A stretch of DNA of 42,951 nucleotides, taken from positions 1 through 42,951 of the forward strand of contig NZ_RSAJ01000011.1 of assembly GCF_003933965.1 (NCBI RefSeq). The letters run 5' to 3'. Both the position numbers and the translations under genes were made by a program. The notes beneath the pieces were generated by a model. That model did not search any database, was not told the DNA's origin, and saw only the letters and a program-made list of their open reading frames with translations. The DNA is from Streptomyces sp. RP5T (GTDB taxonomy: Bacteria > Actinomycetota > Actinomycetes > Streptomycetales > Streptomycetaceae). Shown piece after piece: positions 23,553-31,952 of this stretch (position 1 is its first letter; every line of letters starts with the position of its first letter).

Positions 23553-25177
23553 CCGAGGATGTGCTGTCGGCCGAGTCCGACACCGTGCGCTGTGCTTCGT
23601 CCGAAGACGGCGGTGCCACCGGATGGTCTCGCCGCGGCTTTCTCGGCGCTGCGGCGGCGGTGGGCTGCGCGACCGTCTCGCCGGGGCAGACGGCCACCGC
23701 GGCCACCGCGCCGCAATCCACCGTCCAGGGCGGCGGCACCGGCACCGCCGACACCTCACCGTTCAGCGCCCTCGACGCCAAGATCCAGGCGAGCATGCGC
23801 ACGTACGCGATTCCCGGAGCGGCGGTGGGCGTGCTCTGGGAGGGCCAGGAGTACGTCAAGGGCTACGGGGTCACCAACGTCGACCATCCGGTTCCCGTCG
23901 ACGGGGACACCGTCTTCCGCGTCGGTTCGACCACCAAGACCTTCACCGGGACGACCATCATGCGGCTGGTCGAGCGGGGCGACGTCGACCTGGACGCCCC
24001 GGTGCGCCGCTACCTTGCCGGCTTCGCGGTGGCCGACCCGTACGCCTCGGCCCAGGTCACCGTACGACAACTCCTCAACCACAGCGCAGGGTGGCTCGGT
24101 GACGACTACCAGGACTTCGGACCCGGCGACGACGCCCTGGCCCGCTTCGTGGCCTCGATGGCACGCCTTCCCCAACTCACCCCACCCGGCGAGGTGTTCG
24201 CCTACAACAACGCGGCACTGTGCGTGGCCGGGCGGATCATCGAGGCCGTGACGGGCACGACGTACGAGGCCGCGGTTCGTGAGTTGGTCATCGATCCCCT
24301 CGGGCTCGGCCACAGCCGCTTCTCCAGCGATGAGATCGTCGGCTTCAACGTCGCGGCGTCACACGACGTCGTCGACGGCAAGGCCGTGCTGGACCCGTCC
24401 TTCTGGCCCCAGCCACGAAGCCTCGCGCCGACCGGAGGTCTCGTCTCCAGCGTGCGCGACCAGTTGAACTGGGCCCGCTTCCACCTGGGAGACGGTACGG
24501 CGCCTGACGGCACGCGACTGCTGAGCGAGCAATCGCTGGAACAGATGCGCTCCAACCCCGGCCCCGGCGGCACCCTGGTCGTGGAACTCGACGGCATGGG
24601 AATCACCTGGATGCTGCGCCCGACCGCCCAAGGACCGCGGATCGTGCAGCACGGCGGGACCTGGCCGGGTCAGATCTCGGGCTTTCTGATGGTTCCGAGC
24701 CGCGGCTTCGCACTGGCCCTGCTGACCAACTCGCAAGGCGGGACGGTGCTCCGGGACGAGCTGTTCACCGACGACTGGGCCCTGAACCTGTTCGCCGGCG
24801 TGACCAACCTCCCGGCCACGGCCAGGTCCTTCAGCAACCCGCAACTCGCCCCGTACGAGGGCTCCTACATCGCCCAGCGGATCAACGAAAAGGGCGCCAT
24901 GGAGGACACCGTCATCACACTGACCCGGCACAACGGGCAACTGCGCGGCACCCAGACGGTCCAGGACCCGAGCAGCGAGGCCGCCGCCGAGGAAGAGGAC
25001 ACGGGCCAGAGCCAGAGCAGCGACGTCGGGGCCGCCTTCTACCGCACCGACTTCGCACTGGACCTCGATCCCGACGGCCGGCCGATCGGCACCCGCTCCA
25101 ACTTCGTGCGCGGCCCCGACGGAAAGGTCCTCTGGTGGCGCAACCACGGGCGGCTGCATCGTCATCGGACAGACTGA
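23549..25177 (+). CDS. Tat-exported serine hydrolase, beta-lactamase/D-aminopeptidase fold
   Basis: 542 aa from a GTG that overlaps the upstream stop (GTGA). Tat signal WSRRGFLGAAAAVG at about 26-40. The class C beta-lactamase-like domain (about 70-420) has the catalytic SxxK as GSTTKTF, the YxN tyrosine in FAYNNAAL and the third motif as HGGTW. After it a beta-rich C-terminal domain (about 430-540) holds an acidic Ser/Glu-rich insert. Relatives include esterases, D-aminopeptidases and penicillin-binding-like hydrolases; antibiotic resistance is not implied. Coupling to the LysM hydrolase suggests both act on the same extracellular substrate, possibly wall peptides or D-amino-acid peptides (inference). 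Confidence 0.87.
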   Translation: MTEDVLSAESDTVRCASSEDGGATGWSRRGFLGAAAAVGCATVSPGQTATAATAPQSTVQGGGTGTADTSPFSALDAKIQASMRTYAIPGAAVGVLWEGQEYVKGYGVTNVDHPVPVDGDTVFRVGSTTKTFTGTTIMRLVERGDVDLDAPVRRYLAGFAVADPYASAQVTVRQLLNHSAGWLGDDYQDFGPGDDALARFVASMARLPQLTPPGEVFAYNNAALCVAGRIIEAVTGTTYEAAVRELVIDPLGLGHSRFSSDEIVGFNVAASHDVVDGKAVLDPSFWPQPRSLAPTGGLVSSVRDQLNWARFHLGDGTAPDGTRLLSEQSLEQMRSNPGPGGTLVVELDGMGITWMLRPTAQGPRIVQHGGTWPGQISGFLMVPSRGFALALLTNSQGGTVLRDELFTDDWALNLFAGVTNLPATARSFSNPQLAPYEGSYIAQRINEKGAMEDTVITLTRHNGQLRGTQTVQDPSSEAAAEEEDTGQSQSSDVGAAFYRTDFALDLDPDGRPIGTRSNFVRGPDGKVLWWRNHGRLHRHRTD

Positions 25178-25370
25178 CCGGGCGCCCGTGGAGCGGCTCG
25201 GCCAGGTCGCCCGGAGAAGTGACGCGGGGTCCCGGCCGAGCCTCGTCCCAGCGCAGGCGGTGGAGAAAGCCCCAGGCCGGCACGTGGCGATCGAGATCGC
25301 GAGCGGCACCAGGCGGCACTCGTCGCGCGTCCAAGGCAGAGGGCTGTCAACGCCGTTGCCAATCACAGGC
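25178..25370. other. intergenic stretch, nothing recognised
   Basis: Region between the serine hydrolase and the transposase fragment. Open frames on both strands lack recognisable motifs; it may be scarred by the IS insertion. Confidence 0.4.
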
Positions 25371-25481
25371 GCGTCTTCGTCGACCGGCTGTTGGCCACGT
25401 TGGTGCACCTCCGCCGTGGCGCCGCCCACGACGTGCCGGCCTGCTGGTTCAGCGTGGACTGTTCCGACGCCTGCGGTTAGT
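25371..25481 (+). mobile_element. N-terminal fragment of an IS5-group transposase
   Basis: The frame ending in the TAG at 25479-25481 reads RRVFVDRLLATLVHLRRGAA, then HDVPACWFSVDCSDACG. This is the helix-turn-helix start of IS5-like transposases (typically VDRLLATLVHLRHGxxHDVLACWFGVDRSTITRAI). Homology breaks after GVD/SVD, just where the recognition helix should continue. About 37 codons remain; no terminal repeats were identified. Confidence 0.65.
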
Positions 25482-25625
25482 GCTGTGACGTAGTGCTGTG
25501 ACCGCGAAGGTTCACCGGGTTCGCTGGCCGCTTCGACCGCTGAACTGGTTGGATTACGGCCGGCAATGAGGTTGTTCGGTCCGGGGCGGGCAGGGTTCCC
25601 CCGCGATCCTGCGTCGGGAGGGCAC

Positions 25626-25979
25626 ATGCAGCGCGGCGAGGTCTGGTTGGCGGACATTGACGAGCGGCGGCCGGTAGTACTGCTGTCAGGAGACGAAGCG
25701 TCCGGGTTCCGAGCGATGCAGATCGTCGCTCCTGCGGGGACCGAGATCAGCGGTGTGGCCGTCGAGGTGGTGGTGGGGGAGCCCGAGGGGCTGCCTCTTC
25801 AGGGCGTCCTCCGAGTAGCGCTGCCTCGTCCCGGTCTTGTCCCGTGCACTTGGCTGGTCACGCTCGCCCAGGAAGATCTGACCGAGCAGGTGGGAGTCCT
25901 GTCGCCGGCGAAGCTCGGCGAGATCGAGGATGCCCTCCGTGCCGGTGGACTCGAGCAGGCGGCGCACCAGGCTGCTTGA
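25626..25979 (+). CDS. solitary MazF/PemK-like toxin
   Basis: 117 aa with GGGAGGG just before the ATG. The N-terminus (MQRGEVWLADIDERRPVVLL) is the MazF/PemK start: RGEVW strand, RRPVV with the catalytic Arg, then a shortened loop where longer homologues have more sequence. CTWLVTLAQEDLTEQVGVLS matches the last strands and helix. Such proteins are ribosome-dependent or free mRNA endonucleases. No antitoxin ORF is present directly upstream (the IS remnant is there) or downstream, so the antitoxin may be lost, be elsewhere, or the protein may be inactive. Confidence 0.75.
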   Translation: MQRGEVWLADIDERRPVVLLSGDEASGFRAMQIVAPAGTEISGVAVEVVVGEPEGLPLQGVLRVALPRPGLVPCTWLVTLAQEDLTEQVGVLSPAKLGEIEDALRAGGLEQAAHQAA

Positions 25980-26908
25980 TCAGGGAACGAGGGGGGTCGG
26001 CCTCCCCAGCGAAGGCCCACCGGGCCGAGGACCTCCACCGCGTCTCGCACCAGAACGGCAGGCACGCCGCTCTGAGCCTTGTGCCGCTCGACCCTGCTAC
26101 GGGCGGGCGGGCGGAGACCAGCGTCGAGGCGGCCCCGGGGGCGGCTGACCTTGATAGGTGCGGCCGAGCGCGTGGATCTCATCTTCGAGTCGCCGTACAC
26201 CGTACGGCGGCTGCACGGCGCGGGTACGCCGCTGCGGATCTCGGCGGCCCGGACGCTCACCTCATTCAGCGGCACGTACTTCAACTCCGAAACGGCCGCC
26301 CACGCGTACGTATTCATCTCGTATGAGACCGGTCGCCGCTATCGGGCACCCTGCTGCCGGGTTCCATCGCCACGGTGTCCGGCAGTCGGACCCTCGGCAG
26401 TGGCGAACGAAGGTCACGTCGGCCGCCGAACTGACAGCCCCTGACGGCCCGTCACCCGGTCGGGTGACGACATGGCAGGGGTGGAACCCTCCCGGTGCGC
26501 CCGGGTGGGCGTGGGCACCCTGCCGACTCCGGCAGACATCGCGGACATCATCGTGATGTCACCAGGGCAGACCACGCTGCTGGAGATCGGCTGCACGCCG
26601 ATGAGGTCTCCTTGATGGGGACCCGAACATCGTGGTGGCATGGTCACGGCGAACGGAGAATGGCGGCCAGGACCGCATCGCTCGGGTATGCCCGGGGCGA
26701 GGACTCGCCAATCTCCGCCATGCACGGCGAAGTGTCGGCTGCCGCAACACGCCCTAGCCCCGCCGGTGTTCCGGATCTCGCCCGAGGCTGTTCCGACGCC
26801 CTTGGCCCACGCTCGGAGCGAAGAGGCGAGTCGCGCTCCGCTGGGCGCCGTGGCCGGCAACCAGGGCGCGGACGAAGTCCTCGATCAGGCAGCCGTCCAG
26901 CGGGTGCG
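25980..26908. other. 930-nt region without a recognised gene; possible gene debris
   Basis: Three weakly coding-like frames are seen. The plus frame at about 26168-26345 reads RVDLIFESPYTVRRLHGAGT ... TSFSGTYFNSETAAHAYVFI, with a normal-looking residue mix. The opposite strand from an ATG at 26317 reads MNTYAWAAVSELKYVPLNEV. A 47-codon ORF lies at 26472-26615. I recognise none of them, and the first two overlap, so at most one is real. The region lies downstream of the MazF-like gene in an IS-flanked stretch and is probably mostly decayed sequence. Confidence 0.35.
26450..26469. repeat. inverted repeat ahead of a small ORF
   Basis: CGTCACCCG (26450-26458) and CGGGTGACG (26461-26469) are perfect 9-bp arms with a 2-nt spacer. 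They end 2 nt before the ATG of a 47-codon ORF of unknown reality. Could be an operator. Confidence 0.5.
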
Positions 26909-28168
26909 TCAACTCTGTCCTCCGGGTGACCGGATCTGGTGGGCGGCAACGGCCATGATGGCAACGGAGGTCAGGGCGATGCCGCTACCGACGTAGAGCG
27001 GTGCCGCGTAGCCGTAGCCGGCGGTGATGGCGAGACCGCCGAGCCAGGCGCCGAGGGCGTTGCCGACGTTGGAGGCGGAGACGTTGGCGCTGGCGGCGAG
27101 GGCGGCGCCGTGGGCGGCGTCGGTGACACGGGTGATCAGGCCGGGGACGCCGGCGAAGCCGCACACGCCCATCAGGAAGACCAGAATCACTGTCGCGGTG
27201 GCGCTGGCCGCCAGCAGGCCGAAGGCGAACAGCGTGACGGTGAGGCCGGCCAGGGCCAGCAGCAGGGCGCGGTCCCGGTCGATGTCGGCGGCCTTACCAC
27301 CGATCATGTTGCCGACGACCAGGCCGACGCCGTAGACCATCAAGAGCCAGGAGACATCCCCGGTGGAGAAGCCGGCGACCTCGGTGAAGGTGTACGCGAT
27401 GTAGCTGAAGGCGCCGAACATGCCGCCGTAGCTGAGCGCGGTGGCCGCCAGAGTGAGCCAGACCTGCGCGGAGCGAAAGGCGCGGAACTGGGCACGCAGA
27501 CTGGTGGGCGCCGCCGCGATCCCGTTCGCCCCCATCCCGGTGGACTGCGGCTCACCTGCCCGGGCCGGAACCAGGGTGGCGATTCCGGCCAGGGCGAGGA
27601 CGCCGATGCCGGTGACGGCCCAGAACGCGGCCCGCCAGCCCCAGCGTTCGCCGACCAGGGCGCCGAAGGGCACGCCGAGTACGTTCGCCACCGTCAGGCC
27701 GGCGAACATGATCGCCACCGCGCGGGACTTGCGTTCCGGCGCGACCAGGGCCCGGGCCACCAGCGACCCGATCCCGAAGAACGAGCCGTGACACAGCGCG
27801 GCGACGATCCGGCCGAGCAGCATCAGTTGGTAGTCGGGGGCGATGGCGGACAGCAGATTGCCGAGGACGAACAAGGCGACCAGGCCGATGAGGACATTCT
27901 TGCGCGGCAACCGAGTCGTCGCGGCAGTGAGGGCGATCGCGCCGACGGCGACGCTCAGGGCGTAGCCGGAGATCAGCCGACCCGCCGCAGCCTCGGACAC
28001 CGAGAAGCTCGACGCGACCTGCGGCAGCAGCCCGGCGATCAGGAATTCGGTCAGCCCGATCCCGAACCCGCCCAGCGCCAGCGCGATCAGCCCGATCGGC
28101 ATCCGCTGCTCAACTTCGCGGCTCTGTGCGTCGGTTCCGGCGTCGAGTTCGGAAGTCCCGTCGTTCAT
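26909..28168 (-). CDS. MFS exporter, DHA1 family (AraJ/CmlR-like)
   Basis: 419 aa from the ATG at 28168; the frame is open further up, but the extra 120 residues are not MFS-like. Twelve membrane helices in two halves: first helix IGLIALALGGFGIGLTEFLI, the loop-2/3 region TTRLPRKNVLIGLVALFVLG, antiporter-like motif C region FAGLTVANVLGVPFGALVGE, and the second half from VWLTLAATALSYGGMFGAFS. GLTEFLIAGLLPQVA is typical of the arabinose-efflux/chloramphenicol-exporter group. It is likely a proton-driven exporter of a small hydrophobic molecule; substrate unknown. No partner gene is adjacent. Confidence 0.88.
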   Translation of the reverse strand: MNDGTSELDAGTDAQSREVEQRMPIGLIALALGGFGIGLTEFLIAGLLPQVASSFSVSEAAAGRLISGYALSVAVGAIALTAATTRLPRKNVLIGLVALFVLGNLLSAIAPDYQLMLLGRIVAALCHGSFFGIGSLVARALVAPERKSRAVAIMFAGLTVANVLGVPFGALVGERWGWRAAFWAVTGIGVLALAGIATLVPARAGEPQSTGMGANGIAAAPTSLRAQFRAFRSAQVWLTLAATALSYGGMFGAFSYIAYTFTEVAGFSTGDVSWLLMVYGVGLVVGNMIGGKAADIDRDRALLLALAGLTVTLFAFGLLAASATATVILVFLMGVCGFAGVPGLITRVTDAAHGAALAASANVSASNVGNALGAWLGGLAITAGYGYAAPLYVGSGIALTSVAIMAVAAHQIRSPGGQS

Positions 28169-28436
28169 TTGCCTGCCATGTCCCTTCGGGTGAGCCACTT
28201 CGGCGAGGCTTTCACGTGTCGCCCGTGAGTGGATCAGCTGCGGTGAATGTGGCCGAGATCCCTTAAGTGGGTGCCAGACCCGCAGGAGGGGATCAGAATC
28301 CGGAGGACGAAGGTCAAGGACCAGGTCACCAAGAGCACGGCCGCTGCCCAGGTGTGTGAGCACCCGTCCGTCCCGGGCGAGAGCCGGGTGGGCCAGAGGG
28401 CCCACGACTGGGCCAGGGAAGGGCCAGTCGACGCAT
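28169..28436. other. upstream region of the MFS gene, no gene recognised
   Basis: Should contain the minus-strand promoter of the exporter; no clear -10/-35 or operator was found. Confidence 0.4.
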
Positions 28437-28580
28437 AACATCCAGGACCCGGGCGGTCTGGCCATCACGACCACGACGGAGCAGGACGCGCAGGGCCGCA
28501 CCATCATGCAGCTCCTGCCCGGCGCCACCGGCAGCGAGGCGGGGACGCGCGTGAGGACGTATTGGTGCCTCTGGGATACA
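28437..28580 (+). pseudogene. RHS/YD-repeat protein remnant
   Basis: The plus frame reads NIQDPGGLAITTTTEQDAQG and then RTIMQLLPGATGSEAGTRVR with TYW. That resembles the repeat-linker segments of large Streptomyces RHS/YD proteins (xxTTxYDxxGRxxxxxLPGATGTDAGTxVxxYW). Only about 45 residues remain, with no start and no RHS core. The rest of the 28.44-28.83 kb gap shows nothing. Confidence 0.45.
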
Positions 28581-28830
28581 CCGAGTCGCTCAGAAGCCGT
28601 CTCTCAACCGGACATGATCGCTTGATTTCCGCTGGTCGGGCATGTTATGGCGCGGAATGAGGGAGGCATCCGGCGTCTTGTTCCGGCTCCGTGATCGAGG
28701 GGTGCGCCATGGCGTCGGTGCTGGGCATACCAAGCCGGTCTCGCGGCGGTGTGCATCTCCCGGTGAGGGGCGTGGTCTGCCGGCCCGCGACGAGTAGGCT
28801 GATCGTTCGTCATCGGACTGGGAGGCCGGC

Positions 28831-29271
28831 GTGGACTATGGCGACAAGCTCTTCTGGCTCTCGGTTGTGATCCAACGCAAGTACGCGCAGATCTGCGCCG
28901 AGTTCGACCTGACCCCCTCGCAGGCCACGCTGCTCTGCGCAGTCAGGAACGAGCCGCGGCAGATGGCTGACCTCGCCGCGGCGTTGGGTATGACGAAGAA
29001 CGCATTGAGCCAGCTGGTCGATCGCACCGCGCGGCGCGAGTTGGTCGGCCGGACAAGCTCGGCGCAGGACCGACGGGTCGTCATGCTCAGCGCGACGTCC
29101 ACGGGGAAGGTGCTCGGCGAGGCCGTTTACGCCGAGGTCGTCCGGCGTCTGCCCGAGATCGCGAGCAACCTCGGCGCAGACGACCAGCGCGATTTCGAGC
29201 GTGTGGCCACCGCCATCGTGGACACCTCGGACCTCTCTTCGCCCACCTCGAACCAACCCATCACACCGTGA
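28831..29271 (+). CDS. MarR-family transcriptional regulator
   Basis: 146 aa from a GTG with GGGAGG upstream. Winged helix about 25-110: FDLTPSQATLLCAVRNEPRQ, MADLAAALGMTKNALSQLVD as recognition helix, RTSSAQDRRVVMLSATSTGK as the wing. MarR proteins bind palindromes as dimers and usually repress adjacent genes until a phenolic or oxidant ligand or a thiol switch releases them. The NmrA-like gene starts 83 nt downstream with two matching palindromes in its promoter, the likely target. Confidence 0.9.
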   Translation: MDYGDKLFWLSVVIQRKYAQICAEFDLTPSQATLLCAVRNEPRQMADLAAALGMTKNALSQLVDRTARRELVGRTSSAQDRRVVMLSATSTGKVLGEAVYAEVVRRLPEIASNLGADDQRDFERVATAIVDTSDLSSPTSNQPITP

Positions 29272-29292
29272 GGCCTCGCTGCACCCGCACCT

Positions 29293-29336
29293 TGACGTAG
29301 TTCATGCCGTGAACTAATTTCGTTCACGTCATGAAC
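29293..29336 (+). promoter_or_regulatory. NmrA-gene promoter with two GTTCA-N5-TGAAC operators
   Basis: A -35-like TTGACG (29293-29298) and a -10-like TAATTT (29315-29320) are 16 nt apart. Between them lies the dyad TAGTTCA-N5-TGAACTA (29298-29316). Directly after the -10 is a second dyad, GTTCA-N5-TGAAC (29322-29336). Binding by a dimeric repressor such as the upstream MarR protein at both would block the promoter and early elongation. The region lies between the MarR stop and the NmrA start. Confidence 0.7.
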
Positions 29337-29354
29337 TAGTGAAGGGTGGCAGCG

Positions 29355-30260
29355 ATGAGCACACAGACGACCGGCACGATCGCAGTCTTAGGCGCGACGG
29401 GGCAACAGGGCGGGGCAGTGGTCGACGCGCTGCTGGACCACAAGGCGCGGGTGCGGGCCTTGGTCCGCAACCCGCAGTCCGACCGGGCTCAGGCGCTGGC
29501 CGCCCGCGGCGTCGAGCTGGCGGCCATCCGGACCGACGACCCGGCGTCGCTGGCCGTCGCGCTGGCGACGGTCGAGGGGTTCTACTTCATGACCCCGGAG
29601 GCGAACAGCCTCCAAGAGGTCGAGGCGGAGATCCGCATCGGCACCGCGCTCGTCGACGCGGCCGTCGAGGCGGGCGTCCCGCACGTCGTGTTCAACTCGG
29701 TCTTCGGAGCGGACCGGGAGTCGGGTGTGCCGCACCACGACTCGAAGCATTGGATCGAGGAGCACCTGAGGAAGTCCGGCCTGAGGGCCACGATGGTTCG
29801 CCCGGCCGCCTTCATGGAGAACTTCGCGAGCGTCATGGCACCGAGCCTGGAACATGGGGAGATCGTGCTGAGGCTGCCGCTGCCGGAGGACGTCGCCCTG
29901 AAGATGATTTCGGTCAGGGACATCGGCCGGGTCGCCGCCGCGCTCCTGCTCGACACCGCAAAGGCGCCCGGAGGAGCCGTCGAGCTCGTCGGCGACGAGC
30001 TGACAGGCCCTCAGATCGCCGCGGCGTTCGGCGCGCGCGCCGGGCTCCCGGCACGGTACGAGGCGCTCCCGTTGAGCGTGCTTCCCAACGACCTCGACAG
30101 GGCGATGTTCCGCGAGTTCGCGGAAGGGGCGGAACACCCTGCGGACCTCGCGGTGGTGCGCTCGGCGGTGGTGCGCTCGATCGAGCCGGCCACCCTGGAC
30201 CTGGTCGAGTGGATCCGAGCCACCGGATGGACCGCGCCCACGGACGTGGCTGGTTCCTGA
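29355..30260 (+). CDS. NmrA-like NAD(P)-binding protein
   Basis: 301 aa from the ATG at 29355, with GAAGGG upstream (an ATG at 29346 sits on that site). Rossmann motif IAVLGATGQQGGAVVDALLD (GxxGxxG), then RVRALVRNPQSDRAQALAAR for NADP phosphate; SVFGADRESGVPHHDSKHWI and MVRPAAFMENFAS as in NmrA-like redox sensors and quinone/azo reductases. Role uncertain: redox sensing or reduction of a small molecule. Codon 12 is TTA (29388-29390), so translation should depend on the bldA tRNA if this is a Streptomyces. Probably repressed by the upstream MarR protein. Confidence 0.9.
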   Translation: MSTQTTGTIAVLGATGQQGGAVVDALLDHKARVRALVRNPQSDRAQALAARGVELAAIRTDDPASLAVALATVEGFYFMTPEANSLQEVEAEIRIGTALVDAAVEAGVPHVVFNSVFGADRESGVPHHDSKHWIEEHLRKSGLRATMVRPAAFMENFASVMAPSLEHGEIVLRLPLPEDVALKMISVRDIGRVAAALLLDTAKAPGGAVELVGDELTGPQIAAAFGARAGLPARYEALPLSVLPNDLDRAMFREFAEGAEHPADLAVVRSAVVRSIEPATLDLVEWIRATGWTAPTDVAGS

Positions 30261-30337
30261 GCCTCCGGCCGCGATGAACGCCCCGCGATCGTGCCCAATG
30301 TGTCGCGCGTCGTTCCAGGCGCCGGGATACTTCCTCG

Positions 30338-31384
30338 GTGACTCTCACCGCACTGCCCCAGCCGTCCCAACTGCTGCGGCCGCGGGCCCTCGTGCCCGGA
30401 GACCTTGTCGTCGTCGCGGCAATGTCCGGGCCGCTCGATGCCAGATACGCGCCCGATCTCGAGCGGGCCGTGACCGAGATCGAGCGGATGGGATTCCGGG
30501 TGCGTCTCGCGCCGCTCCTCGAAGCCGGACGGCACCGCTGGTGGAGCGCGGCGCGGCCGGACGAGATCGCCAAGGAGTTCAACGGTCTGCTGTGTGACCC
30601 CGAGGTGCGCGCGATCGTCGCGCACGACGGTGGCCAGACGGTATTCGGATACCTCGACCTGATCGACTTCGACGCGATCAGGGCCGACCCCAAACCGATC
30701 CTCGGCTACAGCGACATCTCCCTGCTGCACCTGGTGCTCTACGCGCGCACGGGCCTGGTCGGATTCCATGCCGACGTGGCCACGCCCGGTCTCGGCGGGC
30801 ACTGGCAGAGAGCGTCCGCGGCCCGCCGGACGGAGCTGGCGAAGCTGTACGCGACGCTGCTGACCGACACGGAGCCGATCGGTGCGCTGCCTGCCGGTCC
30901 GTCGTGGGAATGCTGGCGTGCCGGGCGGGCCGAAGGTCCGCTGATCGGCGGGCTCATCAACCGCATCGTGCTGGCGCAGGCGACGCCTTTCGCACTGCCG
31001 CTCGAACGCTTCGACGGCGCGGTGCTGTTCTGGGAGGAGGCGGGCGGCCAGGCATCGCACGTGTGGAGCTACCTGCAGATACTGAGGCACAGTGGCATCC
31101 TCGATCGGATCGCCGGCATGGTGGTGGGCGTTCCGGACGGGATCGACGGGCTCGACGCACCCGACGGCTCCCCGACCCTGGCCGAGATCGTCCTCGACGT
31201 CCTCGGTGACCGCGACATCCCGGTCCTGGGCAATGTCGAGGTCGGGCACGCAGGCCCGAATCTGCCGATGCCGGTCGGCGTCCGCGTCGCCCTCGACGCG
31301 GAGGAGCGGACGTTGTCGCTGCTCGAACCGGTAGTACGTGCTATTGGCGACGGGACCGGCCGATTGAGCAACGCGGATCGGTGA
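30338..31384 (+). CDS. LD-carboxypeptidase (peptidase S66, LdcA/MccF-like)
   Basis: 348 aa from a GTG. S66 features: RPRALVPGDLVVVAAMSGPL start, AIVAHDGGQTVFGYLDLIDF, the nucleophile serine in ILGYSDISLLHL, LFWEEAGGQASHVWSYLQIL with the catalytic Glu, and His in NVEVGHAGPNLPMPVGV. The family splits the L,D-peptide bond of murein tetrapeptides, or in MccF detoxifies microcin C-like aminoacyl nucleotides. The MccF branch is possible, since an exporter lies in the same block, but no biosynthesis gene is seen. Cytoplasmic; no signal peptide. Confidence 0.88.
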   Translation: MTLTALPQPSQLLRPRALVPGDLVVVAAMSGPLDARYAPDLERAVTEIERMGFRVRLAPLLEAGRHRWWSAARPDEIAKEFNGLLCDPEVRAIVAHDGGQTVFGYLDLIDFDAIRADPKPILGYSDISLLHLVLYARTGLVGFHADVATPGLGGHWQRASAARRTELAKLYATLLTDTEPIGALPAGPSWECWRAGRAEGPLIGGLINRIVLAQATPFALPLERFDGAVLFWEEAGGQASHVWSYLQILRHSGILDRIAGMVVGVPDGIDGLDAPDGSPTLAEIVLDVLGDRDIPVLGNVEVGHAGPNLPMPVGVRVALDAEERTLSLLEPVVRAIGDGTGRLSNADR

Positions 31385-31397
31385 GGATCTTGCATCC

Positions 31398-31763
31398 TCA
31401 GGTCGAGGCGGTCAGCTCCAAGGTGAAGGCGGCCTTGACCAGGTCGGTGATGCGGGTGGTGCTGCACCGGAGTTTGCGCAAGAGCCGCCATGTCTTGAGG
31501 GTCGCCACGGCTTGCTCGCCGAGCGCGCGGATCTTCGCGTGAGCGCGATTGACAGCCTTCTGGCCTGCGGAGAGCTTGTCCCAGCGGCGGCGGCAAGGAA
31601 CTCGAACAACTTGGACGGCGCCTTGGTATGCCTTGTCCGCCCAGCAGGTGACGCCGGTCGTGTCGAGCGCGTCCAGTGGGCCGTGGGCGTAGGCACCCCT
31701 GATGTCGTGGACCGCACCGGGCAGGGCCGGTGAGACCGTGCCACCGAGGGAGTGCAGGTTCAC
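31398..31763 (-). mobile_element. C-terminal fragment of an IS5-group transposase
   Basis: 121 codons from an ATG at 31763. The sequence ALPGAVHDIRGAYAHGPLDA, then CWADKAYQGAVQVVRVPCRR and RWDKLSAGQKAVNRAHAKIR, ALGEQAVATLKTWRLLRKLR matches the C-terminal half of IS5-like DDE transposases, including the ADKAYxGA motif and the late helix with the Glu. The N-terminal half is missing. It ends 14 nt after the LD-carboxypeptidase gene. It is of the same type as the N-terminal fragment at 25.4 kb but in opposite orientation. Confidence 0.8.
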
Positions 31764-31952
31764 GCGGCACGCCGCCCGGTGGGCTCACGCCCCGGGGGTG
31801 GAAGGGGCAGTTGCCCGGCGCGCCGGCGCCTGTTTCGTCGTGCGGCGGCTCCCGCAGCGGCGCGCCGGGCGCCGCCGGTTCCCTTCAGCGCCCCGCCAGG
31901 GAGCTGCCCAGTGAGTCGTGGCACCGGCCCGGCCGGCCGTGATGCAGCTGTG

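Noticed and set aside
26472..26615. 47-codon ORF after the 9-bp inverted repeat
   Set aside because: No homology recognised and the opposite strand is also open; kept only as a note in the intergenic entry.
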